Source: an uncultured Bacteroidales bacterium
GTDB lineage: Bacteria > Bacteroidota > Bacteroidia > Bacteroidales > UBA932
Reading direction: 5' to 3'
NCBI GenBank assembly: GCA_944323805.1
Contig: CALUTW010000001.1
Span: 62,001-126,000, forward strand
Length of the DNA: 64,000 bases
A program made the position numbers and the translations under genes. Within the stretch, counting starts at the first letter, position 1; every line of letters starts with the position of its first letter. The notes under the pieces were generated by a model. The model did no database searches and had not been told where the DNA came from. It saw only the letters and a list, made by a program, of their open reading frames with translations. Shown here piece by piece: positions 20,222-30,387 of this stretch.

Positions 20222-20683
20222 ATGGAAAGGACACTTGTAATCCTGAAGCCGGGTGCGCTTCAGCGCGGACTTGTCGGGGAAGTTATATCCCGGTTTGAAA
20301 AAAGGGGGCTCAAGCTTGTGGCAATGAAAATGAAGCAGCTGGACCAGGCAATCCTCGATGTACACTATGCCCACCTCAAGGACAAGCCTTTTTTCCCGTG
20401 GCTATGCAGTGGCATGATGGCGGCACCTGTAATACTTTGCTGCTGGGAAGGCTTTGAGGCTGTGAAGGTTGTCCGTGCAATGGCCGGCTCGACCAATGCC
20501 AGGAATGCTGCGCCGGGTACTATCCGCGGAGATTATGCCCTGAGCGCACAGGAGAACATCGTACATACATCGGATTCCGTCGAGAATGCAAGGACGGAAC
20601 TTGACCGCTTCTTCTCTCCGGAAGACTATTGCGAGTATCCGTCGCCTCTCAATCAGTACCTGTATGCACCTGACGAGAAGTAG
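20222..20683 (+). CDS. ndk: Nucleoside-diphosphate kinase
   Basis: Transfers the gamma phosphate between nucleoside triphosphates and diphosphates through a phosphohistidine, in the cytoplasm. The start TLVILKPGALQRGLVGE and the active-site segment ENIVHTSDSVENA carry the family residues. The active site reads NIVHTSDS where many bacteria have NxxHGSD. The length of 153 residues is standard. The stop is 3 bp from the stop of the convergent deoxynucleoside kinase, another nucleotide-pool enzyme. Confidence 0.95.
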   Translation: MERTLVILKPGALQRGLVGEVISRFEKRGLKLVAMKMKQLDQAILDVHYAHLKDKPFFPWLCSGMMAAPVILCCWEGFEAVKVVRAMAGSTNARNAAPGTIRGDYALSAQENIVHTSDSVENARTELDRFFSPEDYCEYPSPLNQYLYAPDEK

Positions 20684-20686
20684 CTG

Positions 20687-21298
20687 TCAGAACAGGCCGA
20701 ACAGCCTGGCGTCGATGAGGTCGGTAATATAGGCAAAATCCTCGGGACGGTTCTCGAAGTCGAGATTGTCGGCATCGATTGTGAGGATGTCTCCCTTGTA
20801 TCCGGAAATCCATTCCTCATATCTGGTGTTCAGTCCTGTCAGGTATTCAATGCTGATGCTTTTCTCGTATTCCCTTCCTCTTTTCTGTATCTGGCTGACA
20901 AGATGCGGGATCGATGACTTCAGGTATATGAGCAGGTCCGGCATCCTGACCACTGACATCATTGCATGGAACAGATCCATGTATGTGCTGAAATCCCGTT
21001 CCGAGATATTCCCCATATCCCGGTTATTCGCCGTAAATACATACACGCCTTCAAGAATGGTCCGGTCCTGGATTACCGTATCCTCTGACCGGGCTATCTC
21101 GAGTATATCCTTGAACCTCTGTGTCAGGAAGTAGACCTCCATATTGAACGACCAGCGCAGGATGTCGCTGTAATAGTCTTCTATATACGGGTTGTGGGTC
21201 ACGGCCTCGTATTTCGGTATCCATCCGTAATGCTCCGAGAGCATCCTTGTCAGAGTGGTCTTGCCGCTGCCTATATTGCCTGCGATTCCTATATGCAT
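20687..21298 (-). CDS. Deoxynucleoside kinase (dGK/dAK type)
   Basis: Phosphorylates deoxynucleosides in nucleotide salvage. The 203 residues from this start match the bacterial dGK/dAK family. Walker A is AGNIGSGKTTL at residues 6-16. The ERS/DRS-like motif is VIQDRTILEG and the LID arginines are in KRGREYEKS. The frame is open for 22 more codons to 21364, but that extension crosses a -7-like box at 21353-21361 and lacks family similarity, so the ATG giving HIGIAGNIGSG is chosen. Confidence 0.92.
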   Translation of the reverse strand: MHIGIAGNIGSGKTTLTRMLSEHYGWIPKYEAVTHNPYIEDYYSDILRWSFNMEVYFLTQRFKDILEIARSEDTVIQDRTILEGVYVFTANNRDMGNISERDFSTYMDLFHAMMSVVRMPDLLIYLKSSIPHLVSQIQKRGREYEKSISIEYLTGLNTRYEEWISGYKGDILTIDADNLDFENRPEDFAYITDLIDARLFGLF

Positions 21299-21352
21299 AT
21301 GATTATCTGATGAATAAACCTTGAAATCTTTCCTTGTGGGTTGCCACCCGGT

Positions 21353-21361
21353 GCGAAAATA
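21353..21361 (-). promoter_or_regulatory. Possible -7 box for the deoxynucleoside kinase
   Basis: The minus strand reads TATTTTCGC, a one-base variant of the Bacteroidetes -7 box, 55 bp before the chosen start. Confidence 0.35.
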
Positions 21362-21370
21362 CAAACTTTT

Positions 21371-21403
21371 TTGTTCCCGTATGTAATCTATTTGCTATTT
21401 TTG
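21371..21403 (+). promoter_or_regulatory. Promoter for the lipoprotein endonuclease
   Basis: TTG at 21371-21373 and TATTTTTG at 21396-21403 are 22 nt apart. The -7 box lies 30 bp before the ATG at 21434. Confidence 0.6.
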
Positions 21404-21433
21404 AAGCATCAATCCAATCAGTAGACCTCGGTT

Positions 21434-23026
21434 ATGAAAGCATATCTTTTGAATACAATGGCGGCAATTGCTGCATTTTCTTTTATGGCGGCATCATGTG
21501 ACGGCATTTATGACAGGACCCGGGAAGATGGCGAAGGGACAGAAACCCCTGACAATCCGGATGACCCTTCAGGAGATGACCCTTCAGGGGATGACCCGAT
21601 GCCGGAAGAATACTTCTATTATCAGGAAGTGACTTCCGACATGGCCGACTGGTCCGGAAATTATCTCATATGCAACGAAAGCAGCAAGTACGGGCTGATT
21701 GTATTTGCCTCATGGTCTGAAGGCACTTACGGGCAGCCGGCCTCGGATGAAAGCGGGCAATATGTCGATCTCAACGGGTTCATGACAGCCGATGGCATTC
21801 CGGCAGAGGATGCTGACATATACCGCAGTGTAATATCCCCTGTCGGGTCACATTATTCAATATATGTCACGGGTGCAGGCTATATCGGATATACCGGAGG
21901 CGGCAATATCCTCGCCGTGACTGATACCGAACCGGACGGGGCTGATGCGGCATGGCTGTGGGACCTCTCGTATGATGACTGCAGCAATATCGTATCAGTA
22001 GCCGATCCGTCAAGAAAACTGCAGTGGAACAGTTCGCATCCAAGATTCTCTACATATACCGGATCGCAGCAGGAGATTGTCCTGTACAGGAGTACTGCCG
22101 GCGGGGCGCCTGTGCCTCCGGGACCAGGGGATGACCCGGACCCTGACAATCCGGACCCGGATATCCCTGATGTCCCTTCCGGCAATGGAAGGTATGGCTG
22201 GTATGAACTCCCGGCAATGGATATTACGGAATCATCCGGCTATCTTGTAGACAGCAGCAATCCGGACCTGTATTATGCATATCATCTGTGCGATGGGAAT
22301 GAAAAGGGACCCGGAGAAAAGAGGGCACGCAACTATACCGTATGCTATAGTGCAGAACATCATTGTCCTGTCTGGGTTGCAGCCCCGAGACATGCGATGT
22401 ATGAGACCAAGGGTACCGAGCGTACGAATGCCTACAAGCCTGACCCGGACATACCTTCGTCAATCCAGCTGAACAGCAAGTCAACAGGCGGAGGATGCAA
22501 TAAGGGACACATGCTCGGCTCGGCAGAGAGAATCTCTTCTGCTGCGACCAACAGGCAGGTGTTCTATTACAGCAACATCGCTCCTCAGCGCGCGTCGAAT
22601 TTCAACACAGGCGGCGGGGGATGGAATACTCTCGAGGACTGGGTGGACAAGAAGGTATGCCAGGATACCCTGTATGTCGTTATAGGTGCATATTTCGATG
22701 AATATGAGGATGCAAGAGGGTATTCGGATACTCCTGCCAGAATCTCATTCGGAGGCAGGGACGATGTGTCACGGCCGACAATGTACTATTATATACTGCT
22801 CCGGACAAAGAGCGGCAATACAGGCAAGTCCCTCTCGGAATGCTCGTCGGATGAGCTGATGTGCGCCGCATTCGTCAGGAGCCACAATACCCCGATGAAG
22901 GTCAGTGTCAGCGAAAAGGAGATGATGTCCGTTTCCGACCTTGAGAAGATAACGGGATTCACGTATTTCGCATCAGTGCCGAATGCCCCGAAGGATTCCT
23001 TCGAGGCATCGGACTGGGGGCTGTAG
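21434..23026 (+). CDS. Lipoprotein DNA/RNA non-specific endonuclease
   Basis: Predicted exported nuclease of 530 residues. The N-terminus is a lipoprotein signal peptide with lipobox AASC (Cys22), then an acidic Pro/Asp linker containing a repeated DDPSGDDPSGDDP. A beta-rich module follows (about residues 60-215), then a second PDNPDPD linker. The C-terminal domain is a beta-beta-alpha metal nuclease of the NUC1 type: NKGHMLGS near residue 357 replaces the usual DRGH motif, and SNIAPQRASFN-like residues and WNTLEDWV follow. It likely acts at the outer membrane surface, degrading nucleic acid for nutrient use or defence. It has its own promoter and converges on gdhA 3 bp away. Confidence 0.85.
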   Translation: MKAYLLNTMAAIAAFSFMAASCDGIYDRTREDGEGTETPDNPDDPSGDDPSGDDPMPEEYFYYQEVTSDMADWSGNYLICNESSKYGLIVFASWSEGTYGQPASDESGQYVDLNGFMTADGIPAEDADIYRSVISPVGSHYSIYVTGAGYIGYTGGGNILAVTDTEPDGADAAWLWDLSYDDCSNIVSVADPSRKLQWNSSHPRFSTYTGSQQEIVLYRSTAGGAPVPPGPGDDPDPDNPDPDIPDVPSGNGRYGWYELPAMDITESSGYLVDSSNPDLYYAYHLCDGNEKGPGEKRARNYTVCYSAEHHCPVWVAAPRHAMYETKGTERTNAYKPDPDIPSSIQLNSKSTGGGCNKGHMLGSAERISSAATNRQVFYYSNIAPQRASNFNTGGGGWNTLEDWVDKKVCQDTLYVVIGAYFDEYEDARGYSDTPARISFGGRDDVSRPTMYYYILLRTKSGNTGKSLSECSSDELMCAAFVRSHNTPMKVSVSEKEMMSVSDLEKITGFTYFASVPNAPKDSFEASDWGL

Positions 23027-23029
23027 GTA

Positions 23030-24385
23030 TTATACGAGCCCCTGTGCCATCATGGCATCAGCGACTTTTATGAATCCGGCGATATTTGCGCCCTTGACAT
23101 AGTTGATGTAGCCGTCGGGTTCTGTCCCGTATCTGACACATGCCTCATGGATATCGTTCATGATGTGGTGCAGGTTGGCATCCACCTCTTCAGGAGTCCA
23201 TTTGAGCCTGATGGAGTTCTGCGTCATCTCAAGTCCTGAAGTGGCGACACCTCCGGCATTTGATGCCTTGCCGGGCGAGTAGAGGAGCCTGGCATCCTGG
23301 AATATCGCGATTGCTTCAGGTTCAGTCGGCATGTTGGCCCCTTCCGCAACGCAGATGCAGCCGTTGTCCACGAGCATCCTTGCCTCGGCGGCATTTATCT
23401 CATTCTGTGTCGCACACGGCATGGCTATGTCGCATTTTATTTCCCAAGGTCTCCGGTCTGCGAAATATTGTGCACGGGGATATTTTTCCGCATATTCCCT
23501 GATGCGTCCCCTGTATATGTTCTTGAGTTCCTTGACGTATTCAAGCTTCTCCTCGTCAATGCCGTCCGGATCGTAGACAAATCCGTTTGAATCGGAGAAT
23601 GTAAGCACTTTGGCACCGAGCTGGATGGCCTTTTCAGCTGCGTACTGGGCAACATTGCCGGCACCGGATATGACGACTGTCTTTCCATTGAACCCGTCCC
23701 CCCTGGTGGCAAGCATGGAGGAGGCGAAATAGCATGTCCCGTATCCTGTCGCTTCGGGACGGAGCGGGCTTCCGCCCCAGTTGAGGCCCTTGCCGGTCAG
23801 CACCCCGGAGAATTCATTCCGCAGACGCTTATACTGCCCGAACATATATCCGATTTCACGGCTTCCCACACCGATGTCGCCGGCCGGTACATCCGTATCC
23901 TGTCCTACATGTCTCTGGAGCTCGGTCATGAAGCTCTGGCAGAATTTCATCACTTCATTGTCGGACCTGCCTTTCGGATTGAAGTCCGACCCTCCTTTTG
24001 CCCCGCCCATCGGCAGTGTGGTAAGGCTGTTCTTGAATGTCTGCTCGAAGGCAAGGAACTTCATAATGCTGAGATTGACACTCGGATGGAAACGGATGCC
24101 TCCCTTGTATGGCCCTATGGCACTGTTCATCTGCACTCTGAAGCCTCTGTTTATATGGATTTCCCCCTCATCGTCGAGCCATGGCACACGGAACATTATC
24201 ACTCGTTCCGGCTCTGCAATCCTTTCCAGGATTTTCTGGTCCATGAGATAGGGGTGTTCGACAATGTAGGGGGCAACGCTTTCAAGCACTTCCTTTACTG
24301 CCTGATGGAATTCTTTCTCGCCTGGATTCCTGGCAATGAGTTCTGCCATGAATCCGTCAACATAGTTCTGTACGTATCGGTTCAT
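23030..24385 (-). CDS. gdhA: Glutamate dehydrogenase, NADP-type
   Basis: Hexameric cytoplasmic enzyme that reductively aminates 2-oxoglutarate with ammonia. At 451 residues it belongs to the short hexameric class. Substrate-binding Lys residues are in GPYKGGIRFHP and PMGGAKGGSDF, with the catalytic Asp in VPAGDIGVG. The nucleotide-binding glycine motif is ISGAGNVAQYAAEKA. The C-terminus NYVKGANIAGFIKVADAM is typical of the GdhA branch. It is a main ammonia assimilation route in Bacteroidales. It appears monocistronic; no convincing promoter was found in the 270 bp upstream. Confidence 0.95.
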   Translation of the reverse strand: MNRYVQNYVDGFMAELIARNPGEKEFHQAVKEVLESVAPYIVEHPYLMDQKILERIAEPERVIMFRVPWLDDEGEIHINRGFRVQMNSAIGPYKGGIRFHPSVNLSIMKFLAFEQTFKNSLTTLPMGGAKGGSDFNPKGRSDNEVMKFCQSFMTELQRHVGQDTDVPAGDIGVGSREIGYMFGQYKRLRNEFSGVLTGKGLNWGGSPLRPEATGYGTCYFASSMLATRGDGFNGKTVVISGAGNVAQYAAEKAIQLGAKVLTFSDSNGFVYDPDGIDEEKLEYVKELKNIYRGRIREYAEKYPRAQYFADRRPWEIKCDIAMPCATQNEINAAEARMLVDNGCICVAEGANMPTEPEAIAIFQDARLLYSPGKASNAGGVATSGLEMTQNSIRLKWTPEEVDANLHHIMNDIHEACVRYGTEPDGYINYVKGANIAGFIKVADAMMAQGLV

Positions 24386-24562
24386 CGTGTCTGGGATTAG
24401 TAAGTCTGTTCCTGGCCATCAGATACTGGCCTTGTCACAAATTTGAAAAAAAATATCAGCAATTGCAATATCTTAATAATCAGTCCTTACAGGTGTCTGC
24501 TGATGATTTGTACGTCATTCCGGCCTGTTCGTCACCGGTTGTAACGGAAAGTGCCCAGGAAC

Positions 24563-24594
24563 AAAAAATTCTGCGCCAGATGCCGGGCGCAGAA
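24563..24594 (-). terminator. Intrinsic terminator of the nuo operon
   Basis: On the minus strand TTCTGCGCC pairs with GGCGCAGAA (9 perfect pairs, 8-nt loop), followed by T6. It lies about 60 bp after the nuoN stop. Confidence 0.9.
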
Positions 24595-24655
24595 TTTACA
24601 GATTGTAACTATTATATTTTTTCCGGTTTCTCCCGGATAGTCGCAGCCTTGGGGC

Positions 24656-26089
24656 TTACATCCCGAATGCATAGAGATTGATGCCGTCGAAGATGGAGCT
24701 TACAATCCCCAGTGCAAGTACTCCCGCAAGGCAGAGAACAAGTCCAAGCCTTGTACTTCCGTCACTCCTGAATGTCGCTACAGGGGAGTCGTTCCTGTTG
24801 ATGAACATTGCCTTTACAACCAGCAGGTAATAGTAGAGTGAAATTACCGTATTGATGAGAGCAATGAACACAAGCACATGGAAACCTTCCTCGAATGCGG
24901 CGGCGAAAATGAAGAACTTAGAGAAGAAGCCGGCAAAAGGCGGGATTCCGGCAAGGGAGAACAATGCAAGCGTCATAGTGACGGCAAGCTTCGGATTTGT
25001 GCTGTACAGGCCGTTATAGTCATCCATGCTGACTTTCCCGTGAGTGTGCTGCTCGATTGTCCCGATGACTCCGAATGCCGCAAGGTTGGCCGCCATATAT
25101 ACCAGTACGTAGAAAATGAGCGATGTCATCCCGTATGGAGTACCGCTTATTACAGCGAGCATGATGTAGCCGGCCTGCGATATGGATGAGAACGCCAGGA
25201 ATCTCTTGAGGTTCTTCTGCCTTATGGCGAATATGTTTGCCACCGTGATACTCAGGACGATGACGATGTACAGCATCAGCTGCCAGTATTCTGTCATCGG
25301 GGCAAATACCTTGACCAGGATTACCATGAGTGCGAATGCTGCTGCACCCTTGGATATGACCGAGAGATATGATGTGACAGCAGTCGGGGCGCCCTGATAG
25401 GTATCGGCGGTCCAGAGATGGAACGGGACAAGGGAGAGCTTGAACCCGAGACCGACGAAGAAGAACACCAGGGAAAGAATCTGTAGCGGGCTTCCGGTGA
25501 GTCCGGCAGGCATGTCCTCAAAATACAGTGTCCCTGTGGTCCCGTAGAGGAACGATATTCCGTACAGCATGAGTCCGCTTGCGAACAGTGCGCTGAGAAT
25601 GTATTTGGCCCCGGCTTCTGCAGAATTGCCCTTGTACTTGTCAAAGGCTACCAGGCAGGCCATAGGGACTGATGCAAGCTCCAGACCGAGGAAGAACATC
25701 ATGAAATGTCCTGCACTTATCATGAAGTCCATTCCGAGCAGTGTCGAAAGTACAAGCACATAGAATTCTCCTCTCTTGAACCTGGTGTCTTCCCTCCTGA
25801 GCCATGGTTCGGCCTGCAGGAAGACGATAAGCGTTCCGATTGCAAGGATGCTCTTGACTATGCTGCCCACAGGGGAATATATGTACATTCCTCCGAAGAT
25901 TCCGGCTGTCTCCTTATGATAAGGTACTACAGTGCCTGCAATGAACAGGAGCATGAGGACGCATACTGCATGATGGAAAAATCTGCGGCCCTTTTCCCCG
26001 GCAGCCAGGTCGTACAGCAGGGCGGCGACAATCACTCCTATCAGAGCGATTTCAGAATACATATATGTGAATATTCCAGAGTAGTCCAT
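24656..26089 (-). CDS. nuoN: NADH-quinone oxidoreductase subunit N
   Basis: Antiporter-like proton-pumping membrane subunit of respiratory complex I, 477 residues with about 14 hydrophobic helices. Conserved charged residues typical of the NuoL/M/N family lie in the membrane (for example the Glu in [12 protein letters not shown] and the Lys in KGAAAFALM). [23 protein letters not shown] is split between helices 7 and 8 as in NuoN. It is the last gene of the nuo operon, 7 bp after nuoM, and is followed by the operon terminator. Confidence 0.95.
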   Translation of the reverse strand: MDYSGIFTYMYSEIALIGVIVAALLYDLAAGEKGRRFFHHAVCVLMLLFIAGTVVPYHKETAGIFGGMYIYSPVGSIVKSILAIGTLIVFLQAEPWLRREDTRFKRGEFYVLVLSTLLGMDFMISAGHFMMFFLGLELASVPMACLVAFDKYKGNSAEAGAKYILSALFASGLMLYGISFLYGTTGTLYFEDMPAGLTGSPLQILSLVFFFVGLGFKLSLVPFHLWTADTYQGAPTAVTSYLSVISKGAAAFALMVILVKVFAPMTEYWQLMLYIVIVLSITVANIFAIRQKNLKRFLAFSSISQAGYIMLAVISGTPYGMTSLIFYVLVYMAANLAAFGVIGTIEQHTHGKVSMDDYNGLYSTNPKLAVTMTLALFSLAGIPPFAGFFSKFFIFAAAFEEGFHVLVFIALINTVISLYYYLLVVKAMFINRNDSPVATFRSDGSTRLGLVLCLAGVLALGIVSSIFDGINLYAFGM

Positions 26090-26096
26090 ATTCTTG

Positions 26097-27581
26097 TCAG
26101 TTCAGTATGTGTGAAATTAATGGTAATACGCTTTCCGATATCATGTCGCTCATCCACATAGGGGCAAGTCCGAGTCCGGCTATTGCTGCAATCAGCACGA
26201 CTACTGCAAGCCTCTCGTCCCAGGTGGCGTCAGTAAGCTTCAGATGTTCGGGATTGCTGCATGTGCCGTACAGAATCTTGCCGATGAGACGCAGAATGTA
26301 GACGGCTGTAATGACTATCGAGGTACATGCGATGATTGTCACGACGCGGTGGAATGTGTCGTGCACCATGAAAGCCCCGTTGAAGATGGTCATCTCTGCG
26401 ACAAATCCGCTGAGACCCGGAAGCCCGAGATTGGCAAGCCCGGCTATGACATAGCATACAGACAGGAACGGCATGATCCGCATCAGTCCGCTGAGCTCCC
26501 TGATGTCCCTTGTGTGTGTACGTCCGTAGATCATACCGATAAGGGCAAAGAAAAGGGCTGTCATTAGGCCGTGGCTGAGCATCTGCAGTACGGCTCCTGT
26601 GGTAGCGGTCGTATTCATCATCAGTATGGCGAAGAGGACGAGTCCGCAGTGCGATACGGATGAGTATGCGTTGATATATTTGAGGTCTGTCTGCACACAG
26701 GCTGAGAATGCCCCGTAGACAACGGAGATTGCGGTAAGTATGATGAATATCCAGCTGAGCTCCTGCGCTGCATCCGGAAGCAGGTACATGGCTATGCGGA
26801 AACATCCGTATCCTCCGAGCTTCATGAGCACACCTGCATGGAGCATTGACACTGCCGTAGGTGCGGATGCATGACCGTCAGGGCTCCATGTGTGGAACGG
26901 GAACAGGGCCCCGAGCACACCGAAACCGATGAAGACTATCGGGAACCAGACTCTCTGCATTGAAAGCGGAATATTGTCCATCGCGGCAATCTCGGTAATG
27001 TCCATTGTCGTCGCCCCGGAACCGAAGTATATCCCGAGTATCCCGATCAGGATAAGTGCGGACCCTCCCATGAGCATCAGGGTCAGTTTCATGGCCGAGT
27101 ATTCCTTGCGGCCAGTACCCCAGACTCCGATAAGAAGATACATAGGGATCAGTGCGACTTCATAGAACATGAACATTGTGAAGAGGTCTGTCGATATGAA
27201 GAATCCGAAGACGCCCACACTGAGGAGGCAGAACCACATGAAGAACTCCTTGGCCCCGTCCTTCATCTTCCAGGATGCGAATGTCCCTGTAAATACTATA
27301 ATGGCCGACAGCAGGAGCATGGCTACGGATATCCCGTCCACCCCGACAGAGTACTGTATGTTGAGCGGACTGTACCACATTATGCTGTCAGTGAGCAGCA
27401 TCCCGGCTGCCTGTCCGTCTGCCCTCATTCCGAGATACATGAACACCAGTGCTATGGAAAGGGCCAGAAGGGCTGATGCCCCGGTTACCATGACTGTATG
27501 TATCTGCTTGATATTCCTTGATATCCACAGCCCGAGCATCATCAGCAGGGGAATGGCAGGGAAAAGTGACAATATATTCAT
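26097..27581 (-). CDS. nuoM: NADH-quinone oxidoreductase subunit M
   Basis: Second antiporter-like proton-translocating subunit of complex I, 494 residues, about 14 membrane helices. Diagnostic segments are the essential Glu in [34 protein letters not shown] and HMLSHGL-like [13 protein letters not shown]. It sits between nuoL and nuoN, as in the canonical gene order. The gap of 43 bp to the nuoL stop is the largest within the membrane-arm half of the operon. Confidence 0.95.
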   Translation of the reverse strand: MNILSLFPAIPLLMMLGLWISRNIKQIHTVMVTGASALLALSIALVFMYLGMRADGQAAGMLLTDSIMWYSPLNIQYSVGVDGISVAMLLLSAIIVFTGTFASWKMKDGAKEFFMWFCLLSVGVFGFFISTDLFTMFMFYEVALIPMYLLIGVWGTGRKEYSAMKLTLMLMGGSALILIGILGIYFGSGATTMDITEIAAMDNIPLSMQRVWFPIVFIGFGVLGALFPFHTWSPDGHASAPTAVSMLHAGVLMKLGGYGCFRIAMYLLPDAAQELSWIFIILTAISVVYGAFSACVQTDLKYINAYSSVSHCGLVLFAILMMNTTATTGAVLQMLSHGLMTALFFALIGMIYGRTHTRDIRELSGLMRIMPFLSVCYVIAGLANLGLPGLSGFVAEMTIFNGAFMVHDTFHRVVTIIACTSIVITAVYILRLIGKILYGTCSNPEHLKLTDATWDERLAVVVLIAAIAGLGLAPMWMSDMISESVLPLISHILN

Positions 27582-27624
27582 AATCAGATGTCAGTTTTGA
27601 CTGTTGTTTTCAATTTGTCCATAT

Positions 27625-29514
27625 TCAGATCAGCAGGAGCACGATTGCAATACCGAGAGCTCCACCGAGAACCCAGATGCTGTACCTCTGCACGTTACCG
27701 CTCTGTATGCCTTTGATGAGCCATGATACCTTGTTTGTCACGAGTGCAAGCAGGTTCATGAATCCGTCGACCACATGGCGGTCGAACCATGCTACAGGCG
27801 TGGATATGCATGCAAAGATTATCCTGTGTGTGATGAACTGGTATATCTCGTCGATATAGAACCTGTGATAGGCCGCCTTGTGCAGACCGCTGAACCGTAC
27901 AGCCAGTCCGTCTGCGACAGTCCTGTCTTCACGGAGATACATCCATGTCGCAAGGGCGATGCCTGCAGCTGCGACGCACAGGCTGATTCCGGCCACTGTC
28001 CAGTCGATGTGGATGTGGTAGGCCTGCCCGTTGCTGCTGACGAATTCCCCGAATGGAATCCAGCCCGCAAACAATGTGACTGCAGCAAGGAATATAAGAG
28101 GGATTGTCATTGAATACGGGGCTTCGTGCGGTCTGTGCTCAGCATGGAGCTCCTTGTTCTCATTTCCCCAGAATATGCAGTAGTACAGCCTGAACATGTA
28201 GAATGCCGTCAGGCCTGCGATGAATGTCATGATGCCACCCATTACCGGGCTGAACCTGAAGCATGCGGCAAGGATTTCGTCCTTGGAGAAGAATCCGCTC
28301 AGAGGCCAGATTCCGGCTATCGCAAGACAGGCGACAAGGAAGGTAATGTGTGTTACCGGCATGTATTTCCTCAGTCCTCCCATTGCGGACATCTCGTTGG
28401 AATGCACTGCATGGATGATACATCCTGCCCCGAGGAAGAGAAGGGCCTTGAACATCGCATGTGTGAACAGGTGGAACATTGATGCCATGTAGCCGAGTCC
28501 GCCTTCATGCGGGTCTGCTGATGTGCAGACGCCCAGGGCCACAATCATGAAGCCTATCTGGGAGATGGTGCTGAATGCGAGGACTCTCTTGATGTCGCTC
28601 TGCACGCATGCCACGACCGCTGCATAGAGAGCGGTAAACGCCCCGACATAAGCTGTGATATGAAGTACTTCAGGTGCATAGCCGATGAAGAGCGGGAACA
28701 TCCTTGCCACGAGGTATACGCCTGCGACGACCATTGTGGCGGCATGGATGAGTGCCGATACCGGTGTAGGACCTTCCATTGCGTCAGGAAGCCATATATG
28801 CAGAGGGAACATGGCACTTTTACCGGCACCTCCGATGAACATCAGGCCGAGTGCAAGAGGCAGGAGTGCCTTTGCCGCCCCGAGTGCAGGGGCATCAGGT
28901 GTGAATGAGAATGTCCCCGTGTAGAATCCGTATATCAGGATGCCGATGAGGAAGCCCAGGTCTGCGAATCTTGTGACGATAAAAGCTTTCTTGGAGGCCG
29001 CAACCGCTTCCTTTTTCGTATAGTAGAAGCCTATCAGAAGGTAAGAGCTGACACCTACCAGTTCCCAGAAGATGTACATCTGGAATATGTTGGTGGCGAG
29101 CACCAGTCCCAGCATGCTCATCGTAAACAGGGACAGGAAGGCGTAGTATCTCTGGAACCCCCTTTCTCCCTTCATGTATCCGAAGGAGTAGATATGCACC
29201 ATGAGGGATACCGTGGAGATGACAATGAGCATCATGACCGAGATAGGGTCCAGGAGTATGCCCAGGTCGATGTGCAGGCTGCCGCCGAACGGAAGCCATA
29301 CGGTATTCCACGGAATCAGGGTAGGAAAGACTCCGGACGCATCCCGTCCGGCCCCGAAATATGAGAATGCCGTCCAGTAGCACAGGATGGCGACCGCTCC
29401 GGTCACTATGGTGCCGGCAGCACCGGCGACAGACGGCTTCAGTCTGGTCCCGAGCAGCCCGAGCAGGATGAAGCTCAGGAAGGGGAGAAGAAGTATGAGT
29501 ATCGTGTATTCCAT
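27625..29514 (-). CDS. nuoL: NADH-quinone oxidoreductase subunit L
   Basis: Largest antiporter-like subunit of complex I, 629 residues, with a long C-terminal extension after helix 14 consistent with the lateral helix that ties NuoL, M and N. Conserved elements are the Glu in FWELVGVSSYLLIG, FPLHIWLPDAMEGPTPVSAL and HLFTHAMFKALLFLGAG. The protein ends in a terminal hydrophobic anchor (IWVLGGALGIAIVLLLI). It starts 40 bp after the nuoK stop. Confidence 0.96.
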   Translation of the reverse strand: MEYTILILLLPFLSFILLGLLGTRLKPSVAGAAGTIVTGAVAILCYWTAFSYFGAGRDASGVFPTLIPWNTVWLPFGGSLHIDLGILLDPISVMMLIVISTVSLMVHIYSFGYMKGERGFQRYYAFLSLFTMSMLGLVLATNIFQMYIFWELVGVSSYLLIGFYYTKKEAVAASKKAFIVTRFADLGFLIGILIYGFYTGTFSFTPDAPALGAAKALLPLALGLMFIGGAGKSAMFPLHIWLPDAMEGPTPVSALIHAATMVVAGVYLVARMFPLFIGYAPEVLHITAYVGAFTALYAAVVACVQSDIKRVLAFSTISQIGFMIVALGVCTSADPHEGGLGYMASMFHLFTHAMFKALLFLGAGCIIHAVHSNEMSAMGGLRKYMPVTHITFLVACLAIAGIWPLSGFFSKDEILAACFRFSPVMGGIMTFIAGLTAFYMFRLYYCIFWGNENKELHAEHRPHEAPYSMTIPLIFLAAVTLFAGWIPFGEFVSSNGQAYHIHIDWTVAGISLCVAAAGIALATWMYLREDRTVADGLAVRFSGLHKAAYHRFYIDEIYQFITHRIIFACISTPVAWFDRHVVDGFMNLLALVTNKVSWLIKGIQSGNVQRYSIWVLGGALGIAIVLLLI

Positions 29515-29554
29515 AATAGTCTCTCTGACGTTAAACTTTTGTCCGGCATCCGGT

Positions 29555-29863
29555 CTACCATTTCATCTTGTCAAGATTCCTTACCTGGATATTCTTCATG
29601 TTGCGGTAGATGTTGATGATGATGGCTATGGCTACTGCCGTTTCGGCCGCACTCACACCTATGGCGAACAGGCTGAAGAAGAAGCCTTCGAGCTGTCCCG
29701 GGAAGAGGAACCTGTTGAACACTGCAAAATTGATGTCCACCGAATTAAGTATCAGCTCTACGGAGATGAGCATCGCAAGCAGGTTGCGGCGTGTCAGGAA
29801 TCCGTATATGCCTGCGAACATCATTATGGTAGAAACTATCAGATAATATTCCATATGTACCAT
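29555..29863 (-). CDS. nuoK: NADH-quinone oxidoreductase subunit K
   Basis: Small three-helix membrane subunit of complex I, 102 residues. It carries the two conserved membrane glutamates, in MLISVELILNSVDINF and in AAETAVAIAIII, which form part of the central hydrophilic axis for proton transfer. It lies between nuoJ (12 bp upstream) and nuoL. The length and the three hydrophobic segments match the family. Confidence 0.95.
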   Translation of the reverse strand: MVHMEYYLIVSTIMMFAGIYGFLTRRNLLAMLISVELILNSVDINFAVFNRFLFPGQLEGFFFSLFAIGVSAAETAVAIAIIINIYRNMKNIQVRNLDKMKW

Positions 29864-29875
29864 GGCAATTCCTTT

Positions 29876-30385
29876 TTATCGTTTTCTGGCTATCATTATA
29901 CCTCCGATGATGCAGGCAAGAAGCAGTATGCTTATTACCTCGAACGGAAGCACATATCCGTATTTCTCCGTACTCATCAGCGCGTGTCCGATTTCCCGTA
30001 CGGGGAGCTCCCCGTGCTCGAATACAGGAGCGAGGAACTTGTGTTTCAGCATCACGAACAGGCAGATTCCCATGCCCGCCAATGTGGCTGCAAGTCCGGC
30101 AAGGAACCGGCTCTTCTTGAGTTTTTCAGCCTGGTCTCCCTCACTTGAAGTAAGCAGTATGGAGAATACGTAGAGAACTGTGATGCCTCCGGCATATATC
30201 AGCAGCTGAACTGCCCCGAGAAATGAATAGTTGAGCTGGAAATATATTCCGGCCGTGCCGAAAAGTACAAACAGCAGATATGTGGCAGCTCTGAGTATAC
30301 GTTTTGTCGAGACAGCCAATATCGAGCTCACTACTATGAACAGAGCGAGTACGACAAATACAATCAGGTCTAGAGTTATGTTCAT
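29876..30385 (-). CDS. nuoJ: NADH-quinone oxidoreductase subunit J
   Basis: Five-helix membrane subunit of complex I, 169 residues. The third helix carries the family segment QLLIYAGGITVLYVFSILL. A hydrophilic loop follows (TSSEGDQAEKLKKSR). The last helix is ISILLLACIIGGIMIARKR. The start is 2 bp after the nuoI stop, so translational coupling is likely. Confidence 0.93.
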   Translation of the reverse strand: MNITLDLIVFVVLALFIVVSSILAVSTKRILRAATYLLFVLFGTAGIYFQLNYSFLGAVQLLIYAGGITVLYVFSILLTSSEGDQAEKLKKSRFLAGLAATLAGMGICLFVMLKHKFLAPVFEHGELPVREIGHALMSTEKYGYVLPFEVISILLLACIIGGIMIARKR

Positions 30386-30387
30386 GG

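Noticed and set aside
26107..29383. Long plus-strand open frames opposite nuoL and nuoM
   Set aside because: They are antisense shadows of strongly conserved membrane subunits, with compositions unlike real proteins.
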